This document shows positions 33,496 through 43,887 of a stretch of 58,425 bases of DNA, in pieces; the first letter of the stretch is position 1; every line of letters begins with the position of its first letter. This DNA comes from Beijerinckiaceae bacterium (GTDB lineage Bacteria; Pseudomonadota; Alphaproteobacteria; Rhizobiales; Beijerinckiaceae). The translations under genes and the position numbers were made by a program. The stretch is from contig CANJVX010000016.1 of the NCBI GenBank assembly GCA_947478405.1, forward strand, positions 1-58,425, given 5' to 3'. The notes beneath the pieces are model-generated. The model was not told the origin of the DNA. It did not search any database and saw only the letters and a list, made by a program, of their open reading frames with translations.

Positions 33496-34014
33496 ATGGC
33501 CATCCTGCCCATCATCGAACTGCCCGATCCGCGCCTGCGCCTCGTCTCAGAGCCCGTATCAAAAATTGACGCGGCCATTCGCCAGCTCATGGATGACATG
33601 CTGGAGACCATGTATGACGCGCCCGGCATTGGGCTTGCCGCCATTCAGGTGGCCGTGCCCAAGCGTGTGCTGGTCGTTGATGTCGCGCGCGAAGGCGAGG
33701 AGCCGACCCCGCTCTGCGTGGCCAATCCCGAGATCGTGTGGGCGTCGGAAGAAAAGAACATCTATCAGGAAGGCTGCCTGTCGATCCCCGAATATTACGA
33801 GGACGTGGAGCGCCCCGAAAAAGTGCGCATGCGCTACCTCGACCGCGATGGCAAGACGCAGGAGATCAATGCCGATGGCCTGCTCGCCACCTGCTTGCAG
33901 CATGAGATCGACCACCTCAACGGCGTGCTCTTTATCGATCACCTCTCGCGCCTGAAGCGCGAGCGCGTGCAGAAAAAATTCGTGAAAGCTGCGCGTCTGC
34001 GCAGCGACGAGTAA
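33496..34014 (+). CDS. def: peptide deformylase
   Basis: A 172-residue iron or zinc enzyme that removes the formyl group from nascent proteins. All three motifs are intact: GIGLAAIQ (44-51), EGCLS with metal-ligand Cys94, and HEIDH (136-140) with the two His ligands and catalytic Glu. It is the first gene of def-fmt-truA on the plus strand. Confidence 0.97.
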   Translation: MAILPIIELPDPRLRLVSEPVSKIDAAIRQLMDDMLETMYDAPGIGLAAIQVAVPKRVLVVDVAREGEEPTPLCVANPEIVWASEEKNIYQEGCLSIPEYYEDVERPEKVRMRYLDRDGKTQEINADGLLATCLQHEIDHLNGVLFIDHLSRLKRERVQKKFVKAARLRSDE

Positions 34015-34020
34015 AAGCCC

Positions 34021-34956
34021 ATGCGCGTCATCTTCATGGGGACACCCGATTTCTCCGTCCCCGTGATGACGGAAATTTTGGGCCAGGGTCACCAAATCGT
34101 CGCCGTCTATACGCGCGCGCCCAAGCCAGCAGGCCGCGGCATGGATCTACGCCCCTCCCCCGTGCATGCGCTGGCCGACAAGTTCGCCATTCCTGTCTTC
34201 ACACCCAAAACGCTTCGCAATGACGAAGAGATTAGGCGCTTTACAGCACTTGAGGCCGATGTTGCTGTTGTCGTCGCATACGGGCTTATCCTGCCCAAGG
34301 CTGTGCTGGATGCACCGCGTCTGGGCTGTCTCAATCTCCATGCCTCGCTTTTGCCGCGCTGGCGGGGTGCCGCGCCCATCCAGCGCGCGATCATGGCCGG
34401 TGACAAAGAGACCGGCGTAATGGTGATGAAAATGGAAGAAGGGCTTGATACAGGGCCCGTGGGCATGGCCGAGCGTATGACCATCACGCCCGACATGAGC
34501 GCCTCTGATCTGCATGATCGCCTGTCTCTGATCGGTGCCGATTTGATGGTGCGCGCACTCGCAGCTCAATCGCGCGAAAGCCTGCATTTCACGGTGCAAT
34601 CGGAAGACGGCGTGACCTATGCCCACAAGATCGAAAAAGCGGAAGCGCGCATCGACTGGAAGCGTAGCGCCGCCGATCTAGACAATCATATACGCGGACT
34701 CTCGCCCTTTCCCGGCGCTTTCTTTGAAGTGGATTTCGGCAAAGGTGCAGAGAGGATCAAAGTTCTGCGCTCGAAACTGGTTTCAGGACACGGCGTGCCC
34801 GGCACATTGCTTGACGATGCACTGACCATTGCCTGCGGCGATGGCGCTCTGCAGATTATGGATGTGCAGCGCGCAGGCAAGGCGCCGATGAAGGCCGATG
34901 AGTTTTTGCGCGGCGCGCGTCTCTCGAAGGGCATCATTCTGCCCTCGCCGGCGTGA
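34021..34956 (+). CDS. fmt: methionyl-tRNA formyltransferase
   Basis: A 311-residue enzyme that formylates initiator Met-tRNA. The N-terminal domain has [12 protein letters not shown] and the catalytic set Asn105, His107 ([19 protein letters not shown], 105-123) and Asp143 (EEGLDTGP). The C-terminal OB domain, with [14 protein letters not shown], is present. It starts 6 bases after def and its stop overlaps the GTG start of truA. Confidence 0.97.
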   Translation: MRVIFMGTPDFSVPVMTEILGQGHQIVAVYTRAPKPAGRGMDLRPSPVHALADKFAIPVFTPKTLRNDEEIRRFTALEADVAVVVAYGLILPKAVLDAPRLGCLNLHASLLPRWRGAAPIQRAIMAGDKETGVMVMKMEEGLDTGPVGMAERMTITPDMSASDLHDRLSLIGADLMVRALAAQSRESLHFTVQSEDGVTYAHKIEKAEARIDWKRSAADLDNHIRGLSPFPGAFFEVDFGKGAERIKVLRSKLVSGHGVPGTLLDDALTIACGDGALQIMDVQRAGKAPMKADEFLRGARLSKGIILPSPA

Positions 34957-35699
34957 CCACAATGGCGCGCTATCGTCTCGATATTGAATATGATGGCACG
35001 CATTTTTGCGGCTGGCAGCGACAGGCCAACGGGTTGGCTGTGCAGCAGGTGATTGAAGATGCGCTGAGCGTCGTTGAGGGCACGCGCATCATCATCAAAG
35101 GTGCGGGGCGTACCGATACAGGCGTGCATGCGACAGCACAGGTCGCTACATGCGATCTCACCAAAGACTGGATGGGCGACAAATTACGCGACGCGGTCAA
35201 TGCGCATATGCGCCCGCATCTGGTGGCAATCCGCAAGGCTGAGCGCGTGGCAGACGATTTCGATGCGCGCTTTTCAGCCACGCGCCGCCATTATCTCTAT
35301 CGCATCATCAATCGCCGTGCGCCCCTCACCGTTGACTTCAGCAAGGCTTGGCTGGTCAAGCGCCCGCTGAATGCCGATGTGATGCATGAAGCGGCCCAAC
35401 AACTTCTTGGCCGCCACGATTTCTCCACCTTCCGCGATGCCGATTGTCAGGCCGAAAGTCCGGTCCGCACGCTGGAACGGCTCGATGTGTCGCGGGTGGG
35501 AGATGAGATTCATATCTACACGTCGGCGCGCTCCTTCCTGCATCGGCAGGTGCGCTCGATGGTCGGCTCCATCGAACATGTGGGCTCGGGCAAATGGCAG
35601 GCGCGGGATTTGAAAGCCGCCCTTGAATCGAAAGATCGTGCACGCTGCGGACAGGTTGCTCCCGCTGCCGGCCTTTATCTCATCGGTGTCGATTACTGA
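34953..35699 (+). CDS. truA: tRNA pseudouridine(38-40) synthase
   Basis: A pseudouridine synthase of about 245-248 residues acting on the anticodon arm. The catalytic Asp is in [30 protein letters not shown] opens the protein, RRHYLYRI and [17 protein letters not shown] follow. GTG 34953 overlaps the fmt stop (GTGA); ATG 34962 is the alternative start. It meets dapE tail to tail with 6 bases between. Confidence 0.96.
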   Translation: MTTMARYRLDIEYDGTHFCGWQRQANGLAVQQVIEDALSVVEGTRIIIKGAGRTDTGVHATAQVATCDLTKDWMGDKLRDAVNAHMRPHLVAIRKAERVADDFDARFSATRRHYLYRIINRRAPLTVDFSKAWLVKRPLNADVMHEAAQQLLGRHDFSTFRDADCQAESPVRTLERLDVSRVGDEIHIYTSARSFLHRQVRSMVGSIEHVGSGKWQARDLKAALESKDRARCGQVAPAAGLYLIGVDY

Positions 35700-35705
35700 T
35701 CGCCT

Positions 35706-36854
35706 TCAGGCGAAATAGGCCTTCAGCACACGCTGATAAATGGCAGCCAGCTGTTCAAGCTCCGCGACAGGCGTGCGCTCATCCACCGCATGCATGGTCT
35801 GGCCAACAAGGCCAAATTCCAGCACCGGGCAATAAGCCTGAATGAAACGCGCATCAGATGTTCCGCCTGTGGTCGACAAAACCGGGCGACGCCCGGTCTC
35901 AGCCTCAACGGCATCTGACACAAGATCAACAAAGGGGCCGGGCGATGTCAGAAAAGCAACCGCATTGGTAGGATCAAACGTCAGCTCGAACGTGCCCACG
36001 ATCGATACGGCATGCACACGCCTCTCGATTTCCTGCGCCAATGACGCGGGCGTCCAAAGATCGTTGAAGCGAATGTTGAATGTCGCGCGCACAGAAGCGG
36101 GAATAACATTCGTCGCGCCATTGCCGGTGTCGACTGTGGTCACTTCCAGATTGCTGGCATCGAAATGCTCGGTGCCTGCATCAAGCGGGCTGGCTTTCAG
36201 CGCAGCAAGAATGGCAACCATGCGCGGCACAGGATTGTCAGCCAGATGCGGATAGCCGACGTGGCCCTGCTTGCCATGCACGACAAGACGGCCGGTCAGC
36301 GAACCGCGACGGCCGATCTTGATCATGTCGCCGAGCTTTTCGGGATTGGTCGGTTCACCCAGAATGCAATGATCGAAATGCTCGCCACGCGCCTTGGCCC
36401 AGTCGAGCAATTTCACGGTGCCATTGACGGCGGGGCCTTCTTCATCGCCGGTGATGAGAAAGGCAATCGAGCCTTTACCCACGCCATGGTCTCGCACATG
36501 CGCGATGGCTGCCGCGATACAGGCCGCCAAGCCGCCCTTCATATCAACTGCACCGCGCCCCCACAGCTGGCCGTCCGCGACTTCTGCCGAGAAAGGATCA
36601 AAGCGCCATTGGCTCGCATCACCGGGTGGCACGACATCGGTATGGCCTGCAAACATCAGGCAGGGAGATCCTGTGCCGATCTTGGCGTAGAGATTGTCAA
36701 TGTCGGGCGTATTGGCATCTGAAAAGCGCACGCGCTCAATGCTAAAGCCAGCGTCCTTGAGATAGCGTGCAACGACATCAAGCGCGCCTTCGTCGCTTGG
36801 CGTCACAGACGCACACGTGATGAGATCGCGTGCAATGTCGAGCGCACTGGTCAT
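35706..36854 (-). CDS. dapE: succinyl-diaminopimelate desuccinylase
   Basis: A 382-residue zinc peptidase-family (M20) enzyme of lysine and diaminopimelate synthesis. Metal and catalytic motifs are [25 protein letters not shown] and [12 protein letters not shown]. The dimerisation domain and the late [11 protein letters not shown] with a His-bearing C-terminus ([12 protein letters not shown]) follow. ATG 36854 overlaps the stop of the DUF805 gene (ATGA). It is the last gene of dapD-DUF805-dapE. Confidence 0.96.
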   Translation of the reverse strand: MTSALDIARDLITCASVTPSDEGALDVVARYLKDAGFSIERVRFSDANTPDIDNLYAKIGTGSPCLMFAGHTDVVPPGDASQWRFDPFSAEVADGQLWGRGAVDMKGGLAACIAAAIAHVRDHGVGKGSIAFLITGDEEGPAVNGTVKLLDWAKARGEHFDHCILGEPTNPEKLGDMIKIGRRGSLTGRLVVHGKQGHVGYPHLADNPVPRMVAILAALKASPLDAGTEHFDASNLEVTTVDTGNGATNVIPASVRATFNIRFNDLWTPASLAQEIERRVHAVSIVGTFELTFDPTNAVAFLTSPGPFVDLVSDAVEAETGRRPVLSTTGGTSDARFIQAYCPVLEFGLVGQTMHAVDERTPVAELEQLAAIYQRVLKAYFA

Positions 36855-37336
36855 TCTGTCTCTTGGTCCTGAGCCCGCAGGCCACATTCAAAGGCTGTCC
36901 AGACAAGCATAAGCACAAGGCCTGTGTCGACCAACCAAGCTGACCACAAGGGCACCATCTCCGGCAAGCGAGGGGATGTCCAATGCGCGGCACCAGCCAG
37001 AAGCGCCAGAACAAGCGGCAGGCCTGCAAGCGCAGGCGCAAGTCCGCGTGCGCGCAAACGCTTGGCCGTCAAATTATACCAGCACACACCTGTCAGCAGG
37101 ATCAGGAAGGCATAAACCGCGAGATAGACATGCACACCCAAGGTTGCGGGGTCGATCAGACCGCGCTCGGCAAGACCATGTTTTGCCAAAGGTGAAATGA
37201 CCAGCCAGATGGTTGTTGCCACCAGAGCCACGGCGCCTGTCAGCGCCGTGCCCAGCCACCAAACGTCGCGCGTGATCACGCCCTTATCCGTGCGGAACAG
37301 AAAACGAAAACCCTCTGCCGAAAGAAGCGCGGCCAT
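36851..37336 (-). CDS. DUF805-like inner-membrane protein between dapD and dapE
   Basis: A 161-residue membrane protein with four helices: about 28-50, 70-88, 100-118 and 128-150. It resembles DUF805-type proteins in helix layout and in the [10 protein letters not shown] and [15 protein letters not shown] segments. The function is unknown. It overlaps the dapD stop by one base and dapE by four, so it is translated with the diaminopimelate genes. Such a placement is recurrent in the order but does not prove a role in lysine synthesis. Confidence 0.8.
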   Translation of the reverse strand: MAALLSAEGFRFLFRTDKGVITRDVWWLGTALTGAVALVATTIWLVISPLAKHGLAERGLIDPATLGVHVYLAVYAFLILLTGVCWYNLTAKRLRARGLAPALAGLPLVLALLAGAAHWTSPRLPEMVPLWSAWLVDTGLVLMLVWTAFECGLRAQDQETE

Positions 37337-38193
37337 CAATCCCTCAAAAGCTCATTGATACCGGTCTTGGAGCGCGTCTGCGCATCGACCGTTTTCACGA
37401 TCACCGCGCAATAGAGCGAGGGGCCGGGATTGCCATCGGGTAAAGGCTTGCCAGGCAGATTGCCCGACACAACCACAGAATAAGGCGGCACATAGCCGAC
37501 GTGCACCTGGCCGGTGGCGCGATCAATGATCTTGGTGGAGGAACTGATGAACACGCCCATGGCGAGCACCGAGCCTTCGCCCACAACAACGCCTTCGACA
37601 ACTTCCGAGCGCGCGCCGATGAAGCAATTGTCTTCGATGATCGTGGGATTGGCTTGCAACGGCTCAAGCACGCCACCAATGCCCACGCCGCCCGACAGAT
37701 GCACATTCTTGCCGATCTGTGCGCAAGAGCCCACGGTCGCCCATGTGTCGACCATCGTGCCTTCGCCCACATAGGCGCCCAGATTGACGAAAGAGGGCAT
37801 CAGCACAACGCCGGGCGCAATAAAAGCCGAGCGGCGCACGATGCAATTGGGCACAGAGCGGAAGCCAGCAGCTGCATGTTCAGCCGCGCCCCAGCCTTCA
37901 AATTTTGAGGGCACCTTGTCCCACCAGAATGAGCCACCGGGGCCACCCGAGATCGGGGCCATATCATTCAGGCGGAAAGAGAGCAGCACGGCCTTCTTCA
38001 GCCATTGGTGAACGGCCCAGCTTTCGGGGCCGCTCTTGCCAGCGATCTTTTCCGCCACGCGCGCCTTGCCGCTGTCGAGCAGGTTCAAAGCTTCATTGAC
38101 CGCATCACGAACCTTGCCCTGCGTCTGGGCATTGACGTTGTTGCGGTCCTCGAAAGCGGCTTCGATGGTCTGGGCAAGATCGGCGATGGACAT
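37336..38193 (-). CDS. dapD: 2,3,4,5-tetrahydropyridine-2,6-dicarboxylate N-succinyltransferase
   Basis: A 285-residue succinyltransferase of the diaminopimelate pathway. The left-handed beta-helix is built of hexapeptide repeats, for example [20 protein letters not shown] (about 131-150) and [20 protein letters not shown]. The C-terminal VVSGNLPG and [12 protein letters not shown] are typical. ATG 38193 has GGGGAG about 7 bases upstream. It heads the dapD-DUF805-dapE unit. Confidence 0.96.
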   Translation of the reverse strand: MSIADLAQTIEAAFEDRNNVNAQTQGKVRDAVNEALNLLDSGKARVAEKIAGKSGPESWAVHQWLKKAVLLSFRLNDMAPISGGPGGSFWWDKVPSKFEGWGAAEHAAAGFRSVPNCIVRRSAFIAPGVVLMPSFVNLGAYVGEGTMVDTWATVGSCAQIGKNVHLSGGVGIGGVLEPLQANPTIIEDNCFIGARSEVVEGVVVGEGSVLAMGVFISSSTKIIDRATGQVHVGYVPPYSVVVSGNLPGKPLPDGNPGPSLYCAVIVKTVDAQTRSKTGINELLRD

Positions 38194-38282
38194 GAAAACT
38201 CCCCTCACGGCGATGGCGCTGAAAACAGCGGTTTTTTCTCGTGCCGCTGTCTAGCAAGCGGGGGGCGGCCTGTCACCCGCTT

Positions 38283-38323
38283 CGTCATTGCGAACAGGGC
38301 GCCAGCCTGACGCCGCAATGACG
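38283..38323. repeat. intergenic palindromic repeat, shortened copy 3
   Basis: A 41-base element with ends cgtcattgcg and cgcaatgacg. It looks like a deleted version of copies 1 and 2. It sits between the pheA stop and the dapD start, both on the minus strand, where it would form a hairpin in a read-through transcript. Confidence 0.75.
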
Positions 38324-38340
38324 GACAGAAACGATCAGGC

Positions 38341-39198
38341 CTATTCCGCTGCCTTCTGCGTCTCAATACGGAAGGCATGAGCCGGATAGACGCCCAATAT
38401 CCGCACTTCGCGGGTGAAGAAGGCCAGCTCTTCCAACGCGCGTGCGAGAGCCGGATCCTCCGGATGGCCATCGACATCACATAAGAACTGCGTCGCGGCG
38501 AATTCGCCCTCGACCATATAGCTCTCAATCTTCGACATATTGACGCCATTGGTGGCAAAACCACCCAGCGCTTTGTAGAGCGCAGCCGGCACATTGCGCA
38601 CACGGAACATGAAACTCGTCACCACCGGGCCATTGCCGGGCTTGGCCCAACTCGGGTCTTTCGACAGAACGACAAACCGCGTCGTATTATGGGCTGCATC
38701 CTCGACATCGCGCGCGAGAATATCGAGCCCGTAAATACCGGCTGCCATGGCGGGTGCAAGCGCGGCGCGTGTGGGATTGTTCCACTCAGCCACTTGGCGC
38801 GCAGAGCCCGCCGTATCGCCGCCATTATGTGCCTTCAGGCCCATCTTCTTGATGATTTTACGGCATTGGCCCAAGCCATGAATATGGCTGTAGACCTCTT
38901 TAATGCCTGACAGCGGCGCACCTTTGATCGCCATCAGCTGGAAGTGAATGGGCAGGAAATACTCGCCGATCACATGCAGGGCTGAAGCTGGTAGCAGCTG
39001 ATGAATATCAGCCACGCGACCAGCCAGCGTATTTTCAATCGGAATCATGCCCAGCTGCGCCGATCCATCCTGAATGGCACCCAGCGCATCTTCAAATGTC
39101 TCGCAAGGCAAAGGCTCCCAATCAGGATAAACATCCATACACGCCATGTGCGAATTGGCGCCCGGCTCGCCCTGATAGGCGATCATTTTCTTCGACAT
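38341..39198 (-). CDS. pheA: prephenate dehydratase
   Basis: A 285-residue monofunctional prephenate dehydratase of phenylalanine synthesis; no chorismate mutase domain is attached. It begins IAYQGEPGANSHMA and has GMIPIENTLAGRVADIHQLL, DTAGSAR and the catalytic NTTRFVVLSK. The C-terminal ACT domain shows GGFATNGVNMSKIESYM, so phenylalanine feedback inhibition is likely. ATG 39198 lies 4 bases after the kdsB stop; upstream in-frame sequence is kdsB in another frame. Confidence 0.95.
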   Translation of the reverse strand: MSKKMIAYQGEPGANSHMACMDVYPDWEPLPCETFEDALGAIQDGSAQLGMIPIENTLAGRVADIHQLLPASALHVIGEYFLPIHFQLMAIKGAPLSGIKEVYSHIHGLGQCRKIIKKMGLKAHNGGDTAGSARQVAEWNNPTRAALAPAMAAGIYGLDILARDVEDAAHNTTRFVVLSKDPSWAKPGNGPVVTSFMFRVRNVPAALYKALGGFATNGVNMSKIESYMVEGEFAATQFLCDVDGHPEDPALARALEELAFFTREVRILGVYPAHAFRIETQKAAE

Positions 39199-39202
39199 GT
39201 TT

Positions 39203-39940
39203 TTATTCCTTGGGAGCGAGCAGCGCGCGCGCGCGCTCAAGATCATGCGGTGTATCAACGCCCAGCGGCACAGCATCGACAAGTGAAACATCAATCCGCA
39301 TGCCGGCTTCGAGCGCGCGCAATTGTTCCAGCTTTTCACGCTTTTCCAGCGTTGACGGCGGCAATTGCACAAAGCGCTGCAGCGCCTTGCGGCGATAGGC
39401 GTAAAGCCCGATGTGATGATAATGCGGCCCATCATTGGAGGGCACAGTGGCACGCGAGAAATACAACGCGCGCATGCGACCAGCCGAAAGCGGGGAGGCG
39501 ACAATCTTCACGACATTGGGATCATGCCGCTCATCCTCACGCGTGATTTCAACCGCCAAAGTGGCAATATCGACGGATGGATCGGCGAGCGGTAAAAGCG
39601 CAGCCTGAATGGCATAAGGCTCAATCGTCGGCAGATCGCCCTGCACATTGACGATCACATCATGGCGACCTTCGGGGTCGAACAATTCGACTGCTTCCCA
39701 GATACGGTCGGAGCCTGATTCATGATCGGCGCGGGTCAGCACGGCCTGGCCGCCCGCTTGGCGTACCGCCTCGACGATCTCGGGCGCATCTCCTGCCACC
39801 AGAACCGGCCCAATGCCAGCCTCGCAGGCACGGCGCCAGACATGAACAATCATCGCCTCACCGTGGATATCGGCGAGCGGCTTGCCCGGGAGGCGGGTCG
39901 AGCCCAAGCGGGCCGGAATTAGGACAATTGGGTCTGACAT
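39203..39940 (-). CDS. kdsB: 3-deoxy-manno-octulosonate cytidylyltransferase
   Basis: A 245-residue enzyme that activates KDO as CMP-KDO for lipopolysaccharide. It has [18 protein letters not shown] at residues 7-24, the substrate motif [11 protein letters not shown], and [17 protein letters not shown], split over about 175-191. The organism therefore makes KDO-containing LPS. It is divergent from the cytochrome gene and pairs with pheA downstream. Confidence 0.96.
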   Translation of the reverse strand: MSDPIVLIPARLGSTRLPGKPLADIHGEAMIVHVWRRACEAGIGPVLVAGDAPEIVEAVRQAGGQAVLTRADHESGSDRIWEAVELFDPEGRHDVIVNVQGDLPTIEPYAIQAALLPLADPSVDIATLAVEITREDERHDPNVVKIVASPLSAGRMRALYFSRATVPSNDGPHYHHIGLYAYRRKALQRFVQLPPSTLEKREKLEQLRALEAGMRIDVSLVDAVPLGVDTPHDLERARALLAPKE

Positions 39941-40201
39941 GATTGATTTATATAGGTTTTCTATGATCCGACAGGCATGGCCAGCGGCTTATTCTCTGTT
40001 CTACAGCGGAAAGCTGCGGGACAGATACGGGCCAACACGAGCCAAGCGGCAAAAGGTAACAGTGCGCGGGCACTTATACTCTGTTGCCAAGACCGCGGCA
40101 AAGCGGGTAATCACGTCCCGCGCGAGCCTCGGATCGAGGCGATGGCGCATGGCCGCCACATGCGCGGTCGATTGATTAAGATCATGCGGAGCCCCAGAGA
40201 C

Positions 40202-40744
40202 ATGGATTCCTTTGAATTCAACAAAATAGCCGGCGCAGTGCTTGGCACGCTTCTCTTCATCATGGGTCTTGGCATCCTGTCCGATGCAGTTTTCAAGGGC
40301 GGCGTGCCCAAGCAGTCGGCCTATGCCCTACCTGCCGCCGAAGAAGCGCCTGCCGGCGGCGCCGTTGCCGCTACTGCCAACGCAGTGCCAATCGCTGATC
40401 TCCTCGCCAAGGCGGATGCCAAGAAGGGCGAAGGCCTTTTCAAGCCCTGCACAGCCTGTCACGTCGCTGAAAAGGGCGGCGCCAACAAGGTTGGCCCGGC
40501 GCTCTACAATATTGTGAACCGTCCCATCGGCTCTGTCGCGGGTTTTGCTTATTCCGACTCGATCAAGGGCAAGGGCGGCAATTGGTCCTATGACAATATT
40601 GACCATTTCATCGCCAATCCGAAAGGCTTCGCCTCGGGTACGAAAATGGCCTACGGCGGCGAGAAAGATGCCGGCAAACGCGCCGACATCATCGCCTATC
40701 TGCGCGCTCAGGCCGACGCTCCGGCGCCGTTGCCGGGCAAATAA
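40202..40744 (+). CDS. cycM: membrane-anchored class I cytochrome c (CycM-like)
   Basis: A 180-residue c-type cytochrome. An uncleaved N-terminal helix (about 9-29) anchors it in the inner membrane. An Ala/Pro-rich linker (40-62) leads to the heme domain with CTACH (Cys83, Cys86, His87) and the distal ligand in GTKMAYGG (Met149). CycM of rhizobia passes electrons to an aa3-type oxidase. ATG 40202 is preferred, with GGAG about 10 bases upstream; ATG 40184 is an alternative. It ends 22 bases before a strong terminator. Confidence 0.92.
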   Translation: MDSFEFNKIAGAVLGTLLFIMGLGILSDAVFKGGVPKQSAYALPAAEEAPAGGAVAATANAVPIADLLAKADAKKGEGLFKPCTACHVAEKGGANKVGPALYNIVNRPIGSVAGFAYSDSIKGKGGNWSYDNIDHFIANPKGFASGTKMAYGGEKDAGKRADIIAYLRAQADAPAPLPGK

Positions 40745-40765
40745 GCCGAACTGAACTTCCATTCA

Positions 40766-40794
40766 AAAGGCCGGGCTTGTCCCGGCCTTTTTTG
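40766..40794 (+). terminator. intrinsic terminator after the cytochrome gene
   Basis: A 10-base-pair stem (aaaggccggg, 40766-40775, with cccggccttt, 40781-40790), a 5-base loop and a trailing T run. Confidence 0.88.
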
Positions 40795-40883
40795 TTTGAG
40801 CCACCACGCTGCTGGTCACCCCCCGAAAAAGCGACATAATCGGCCCGAATCATTGCGCGCCTGTCACCGCCTAGAGGACCAGC

Positions 40884-42752
40884 ATGAATTTCACCCGCCG
40901 CAGATCGCTGACCTTGGCTGCAAGCGCCACAGCCGGACTTGTGCTGCCGCGTGGGCTCAATCATGCGCTGGCCGCAGATGAGGCAGAGACGCATGGCCTC
41001 TCCACTTTCGGTGAACTCGCACTACCCGCTGATTTCACCCATTTCGCCTATGTGAATCCGCAAGCGCCCCGCGGCGGGATGCTTGCCATTCAGATCAAGA
41101 ATACGAGCGGCAACCAGAATTTCGAAACCTTCGACACGCTCAATATTTTCGTCTTCAAGGGCGATGGTGCAGCGGGCATGGACATGACGTTTGATACGCT
41201 CATGGCGGGCTCAGCCGATGAGCCAGGCTCCATGTATGGTCTTGTCGCCGACAAGGTACGCATTGCTGCGGACAAGCTTACCTACCGTTTTCACATTCGC
41301 CCGCAAGCGCGTTTTCATGATGGCTCAAAGCTTACCGCGCGCGACGCCGCCTTCTCTTTCAATCTGCTGAAAGAAAAAGGCCACCCTGTCTATCGCAGCA
41401 TCCTGACGGAATTTTTAGGGGCCGAAGCTGAAAGCGATGACATGCTCATCGTGCGCTTTTCTAAAAACCGCTCGCGTGATCTCCATCTGGTCATCGCAGG
41501 ACTGCCTATTTTGTCTGAAAAATATTGGCACGGCCGCGACTTTGAGTCCTCCACTCTCGAAGCGCCGCTGGGTTCGGGCCCCTATAAAATGTCGCGCTTC
41601 GAACAGGGCCGCTATATCGAATTTGAACGCTTTCGCGATTATTGGGCTGAGAAACTGCCCGTGAACATTGGCCAGAATAATTTCGATCGTATCCGCTATG
41701 AATATTATCGCGAGCGGCAGGTCGCATTTGAAGGCTTCAAATCCGGCCAGATCAATTTTAATGAGGAGTATACGGCTCGCCTCTGGGCCACCGCTTATGA
41801 TTTTCCCGCTGTACGCGATGGGCGCGTGAAGCGTGAGGAATTGCCCAATGGCGCGCCCACCCCAAGCCAAGGCTGGTATTTCAACACACGTCGCGGAAAA
41901 TTCAAAGATGCGCGCGTGCGCGAGGCTTTCGGTCTGGCATTCGATTTCGAATGGACGAACCGTAACATCATGTATTCTGCGTATAAGCGGATGGCCTCAT
42001 TCTTTGAAAATTCCGATATGAAAGCGACGGGCCTGCCCTCAAAATATGAGCTTGCTTTGCTCGAGCCATTCCGCAGCGAACTGCCCGCGGAAACATTCGG
42101 TGAACCCTATGTGCCACCCGCCTCCGATGGCTCGGGGTCTGACCGAAATCTGCTTCGCCATGCTGATGAGCTCCTGCGCGCCGCTGGCTGCAAACGTGAC
42201 GGAGCACGCCTGTTGCTGCCCGATAGCGCGCCCTTTGAAGTGGAATTCCTCGATTCATCAGGCGCGCTGAAACCGCACACTGAACCTTTGCAGGGAAATC
42301 TGCGTAAGCTTGGGATTGTGTCGACCTTTCGCACGGTGGATGCCGCGCAATACAAGCGCCGCCTCGACAATTTTGATTTCGATATTGTCACCATGGCACT
42401 CGGCGGATCTTTTACCCCGGGCGACGGCTTGCGCCTCACTTGGTCGTCGGAGGCGGCGAAAACGCCTGGCACGCGCAATGTCGCGGGCGTCGAGAGCAAG
42501 GCTATCGATTTTCTCATCGATACCATCTCACGGTCGCAAACGCGTGACGAACTGACCATGGCCTGCCGCGCGCTCGACCGCGTGCTGCGCGCAGGTCGCT
42601 ACTGGATCCCCATGTGGTACAAGGACAAGAGCTTGATCGCTTATTGGGATGTTTTCTCGCGTCCTGAAAAGACACCACGCTATTCAACAGGCGCGCCCAA
42701 CACCTGGTGGTGGGATGCACAAAAAGCCAAGCGCATCGACTATAAGGGCTGA
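40884..42752 (+). CDS. yejA: peptide ABC transporter substrate-binding protein (YejA-like)
   Basis: A family 5 extracellular solute-binding protein of 622 residues. It has a twin-arginine signal (FTRRRSLTLAAS, near residues 3-14, cleaved about ALA-ADEA), suggesting export in folded form. Core features are YRFHIRPQARFHDGSKLTA, PLGSGPYKM and WYFNTRRGKFKDARVREA, all typical of the YejA/oligopeptide group. In E. coli YejABEF imports peptides including microcin C. It starts the importer operon yejA-yejB-yejE-yejF. Confidence 0.93.
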   Translation: MNFTRRRSLTLAASATAGLVLPRGLNHALAADEAETHGLSTFGELALPADFTHFAYVNPQAPRGGMLAIQIKNTSGNQNFETFDTLNIFVFKGDGAAGMDMTFDTLMAGSADEPGSMYGLVADKVRIAADKLTYRFHIRPQARFHDGSKLTARDAAFSFNLLKEKGHPVYRSILTEFLGAEAESDDMLIVRFSKNRSRDLHLVIAGLPILSEKYWHGRDFESSTLEAPLGSGPYKMSRFEQGRYIEFERFRDYWAEKLPVNIGQNNFDRIRYEYYRERQVAFEGFKSGQINFNEEYTARLWATAYDFPAVRDGRVKREELPNGAPTPSQGWYFNTRRGKFKDARVREAFGLAFDFEWTNRNIMYSAYKRMASFFENSDMKATGLPSKYELALLEPFRSELPAETFGEPYVPPASDGSGSDRNLLRHADELLRAAGCKRDGARLLLPDSAPFEVEFLDSSGALKPHTEPLQGNLRKLGIVSTFRTVDAAQYKRRLDNFDFDIVTMALGGSFTPGDGLRLTWSSEAAKTPGTRNVAGVESKAIDFLIDTISRSQTRDELTMACRALDRVLRAGRYWIPMWYKDKSLIAYWDVFSRPEKTPRYSTGAPNTWWWDAQKAKRIDYKG

Positions 42753-42782
42753 CGCACCCGCGCGCCTCCAACAAGGACAAGC

Positions 42783-43886
42783 ATGCTCGCCTATATCGCC
42801 CGCCGCATAGCGCTGATGGTGCCCACAATCTTCGGCATCCTGCTCATCTCTTTTGTCATCGTTCAATTTGCGCCCGGTGGTCCGGTGGAGCGTGTGCTCG
42901 CGCAATTGCAGGGGCTGGATGCCGGCGCCACCGCGCGCTTTGGCGGCGGCGCAAATGATCTGGGTGCCGCAGCTCAAGCGGGGGGCAGTGGCGGCGCGGA
43001 TTCGCGCTATCGCGGCGCGCAGGGGCTTGACCCGAAATTCATTGCGGAACTCGAAAAACAATTCGGCTTCGACAAGCCCGCCTATGAACGCTTCTTCATC
43101 ATGCTGAAGAATTACGCGACCTTTGATTTTGGCCGCTCCTATTTTCGTGACACACCTGTCTTGCAACTCATCAAAGAAAAACTGCCCGTCTCGATTTCCC
43201 TCGGGCTCTGGATGACGCTGCTGTCTTACGCCATCTCCATTCCGCTTGGCATCCGCAAAGCCGTGAAAGACGGCTCGCGCTTTGACACATGGACAAGCGC
43301 TGTAGTGATCGTGGGCTATGCGATCCCCAGTTTTCTCTTTGCCATTCTGCTCATCGTGTTGTTTGCCGGCGGTTCATTCTGGCAAATTTTTCCGCTGCGC
43401 GGATTGTGGTCTGAAAATTTCTCTGACCTGTCGTGGCCCGAAAAAATCCTCGATTATCTCTGGCACATTGCATTGCCTGTGACCGCCATGGCGATCGGTG
43501 CATTTGCCACCTCGACCTTCCTGACAAAAAATTCTTTTCTGGAAGAGATACGCAAGCAATATGTGCAGACCGCGCGCATGAAAGGCCTGACAGAACGACA
43601 AGTCCTCTATGGTCATGTCTTTCGTAATGCCATGCTGATTGTCATTTCCGGTTTTCCGGCTGCTTTCGTCCATGCTTTTTTCACCGGCTCCCTGCTAATC
43701 GAAAGCATTTTCTCGCTAGATGGGCTTGGGCTCCTCTCTTATGAATCCATCATCAATCGCGATTATCCGGTGGTCTTTGCCAATCTTTATATTTTCGCGC
43801 TTTTGGGCCTTGTCGTGAATCTCGTTTCGGATCTGACATATACATGGATTGATCCGCGCATCGATTTTGAAACGCGGGAGGTGTGA
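42783..43886 (+). CDS. yejB: peptide ABC transporter permease (YejB-like)
   Basis: A permease of 367 residues with six helices. The N-terminal [19 protein letters not shown] is typical of the OppB/DppB type. A Gly/Ala-rich insert at about 50-80 lies in the periplasmic loop. The EAA-like loop facing the ATPase reads [22 protein letters not shown], interrupted at about 260-281. It starts 30 bases after yejA and ends just before yejE. Confidence 0.94.
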   Translation: MLAYIARRIALMVPTIFGILLISFVIVQFAPGGPVERVLAQLQGLDAGATARFGGGANDLGAAAQAGGSGGADSRYRGAQGLDPKFIAELEKQFGFDKPAYERFFIMLKNYATFDFGRSYFRDTPVLQLIKEKLPVSISLGLWMTLLSYAISIPLGIRKAVKDGSRFDTWTSAVVIVGYAIPSFLFAILLIVLFAGGSFWQIFPLRGLWSENFSDLSWPEKILDYLWHIALPVTAMAIGAFATSTFLTKNSFLEEIRKQYVQTARMKGLTERQVLYGHVFRNAMLIVISGFPAAFVHAFFTGSLLIESIFSLDGLGLLSYESIINRDYPVVFANLYIFALLGLVVNLVSDLTYTWIDPRIDFETREV

Positions 43887-43887
43887 G

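Noticed and set aside
39941-40201. N-terminal extension of the cytochrome c up to position 39977
   Set aside because: The upstream frame is not homologous and would bury the membrane anchor; ATG 40202 fits the family.
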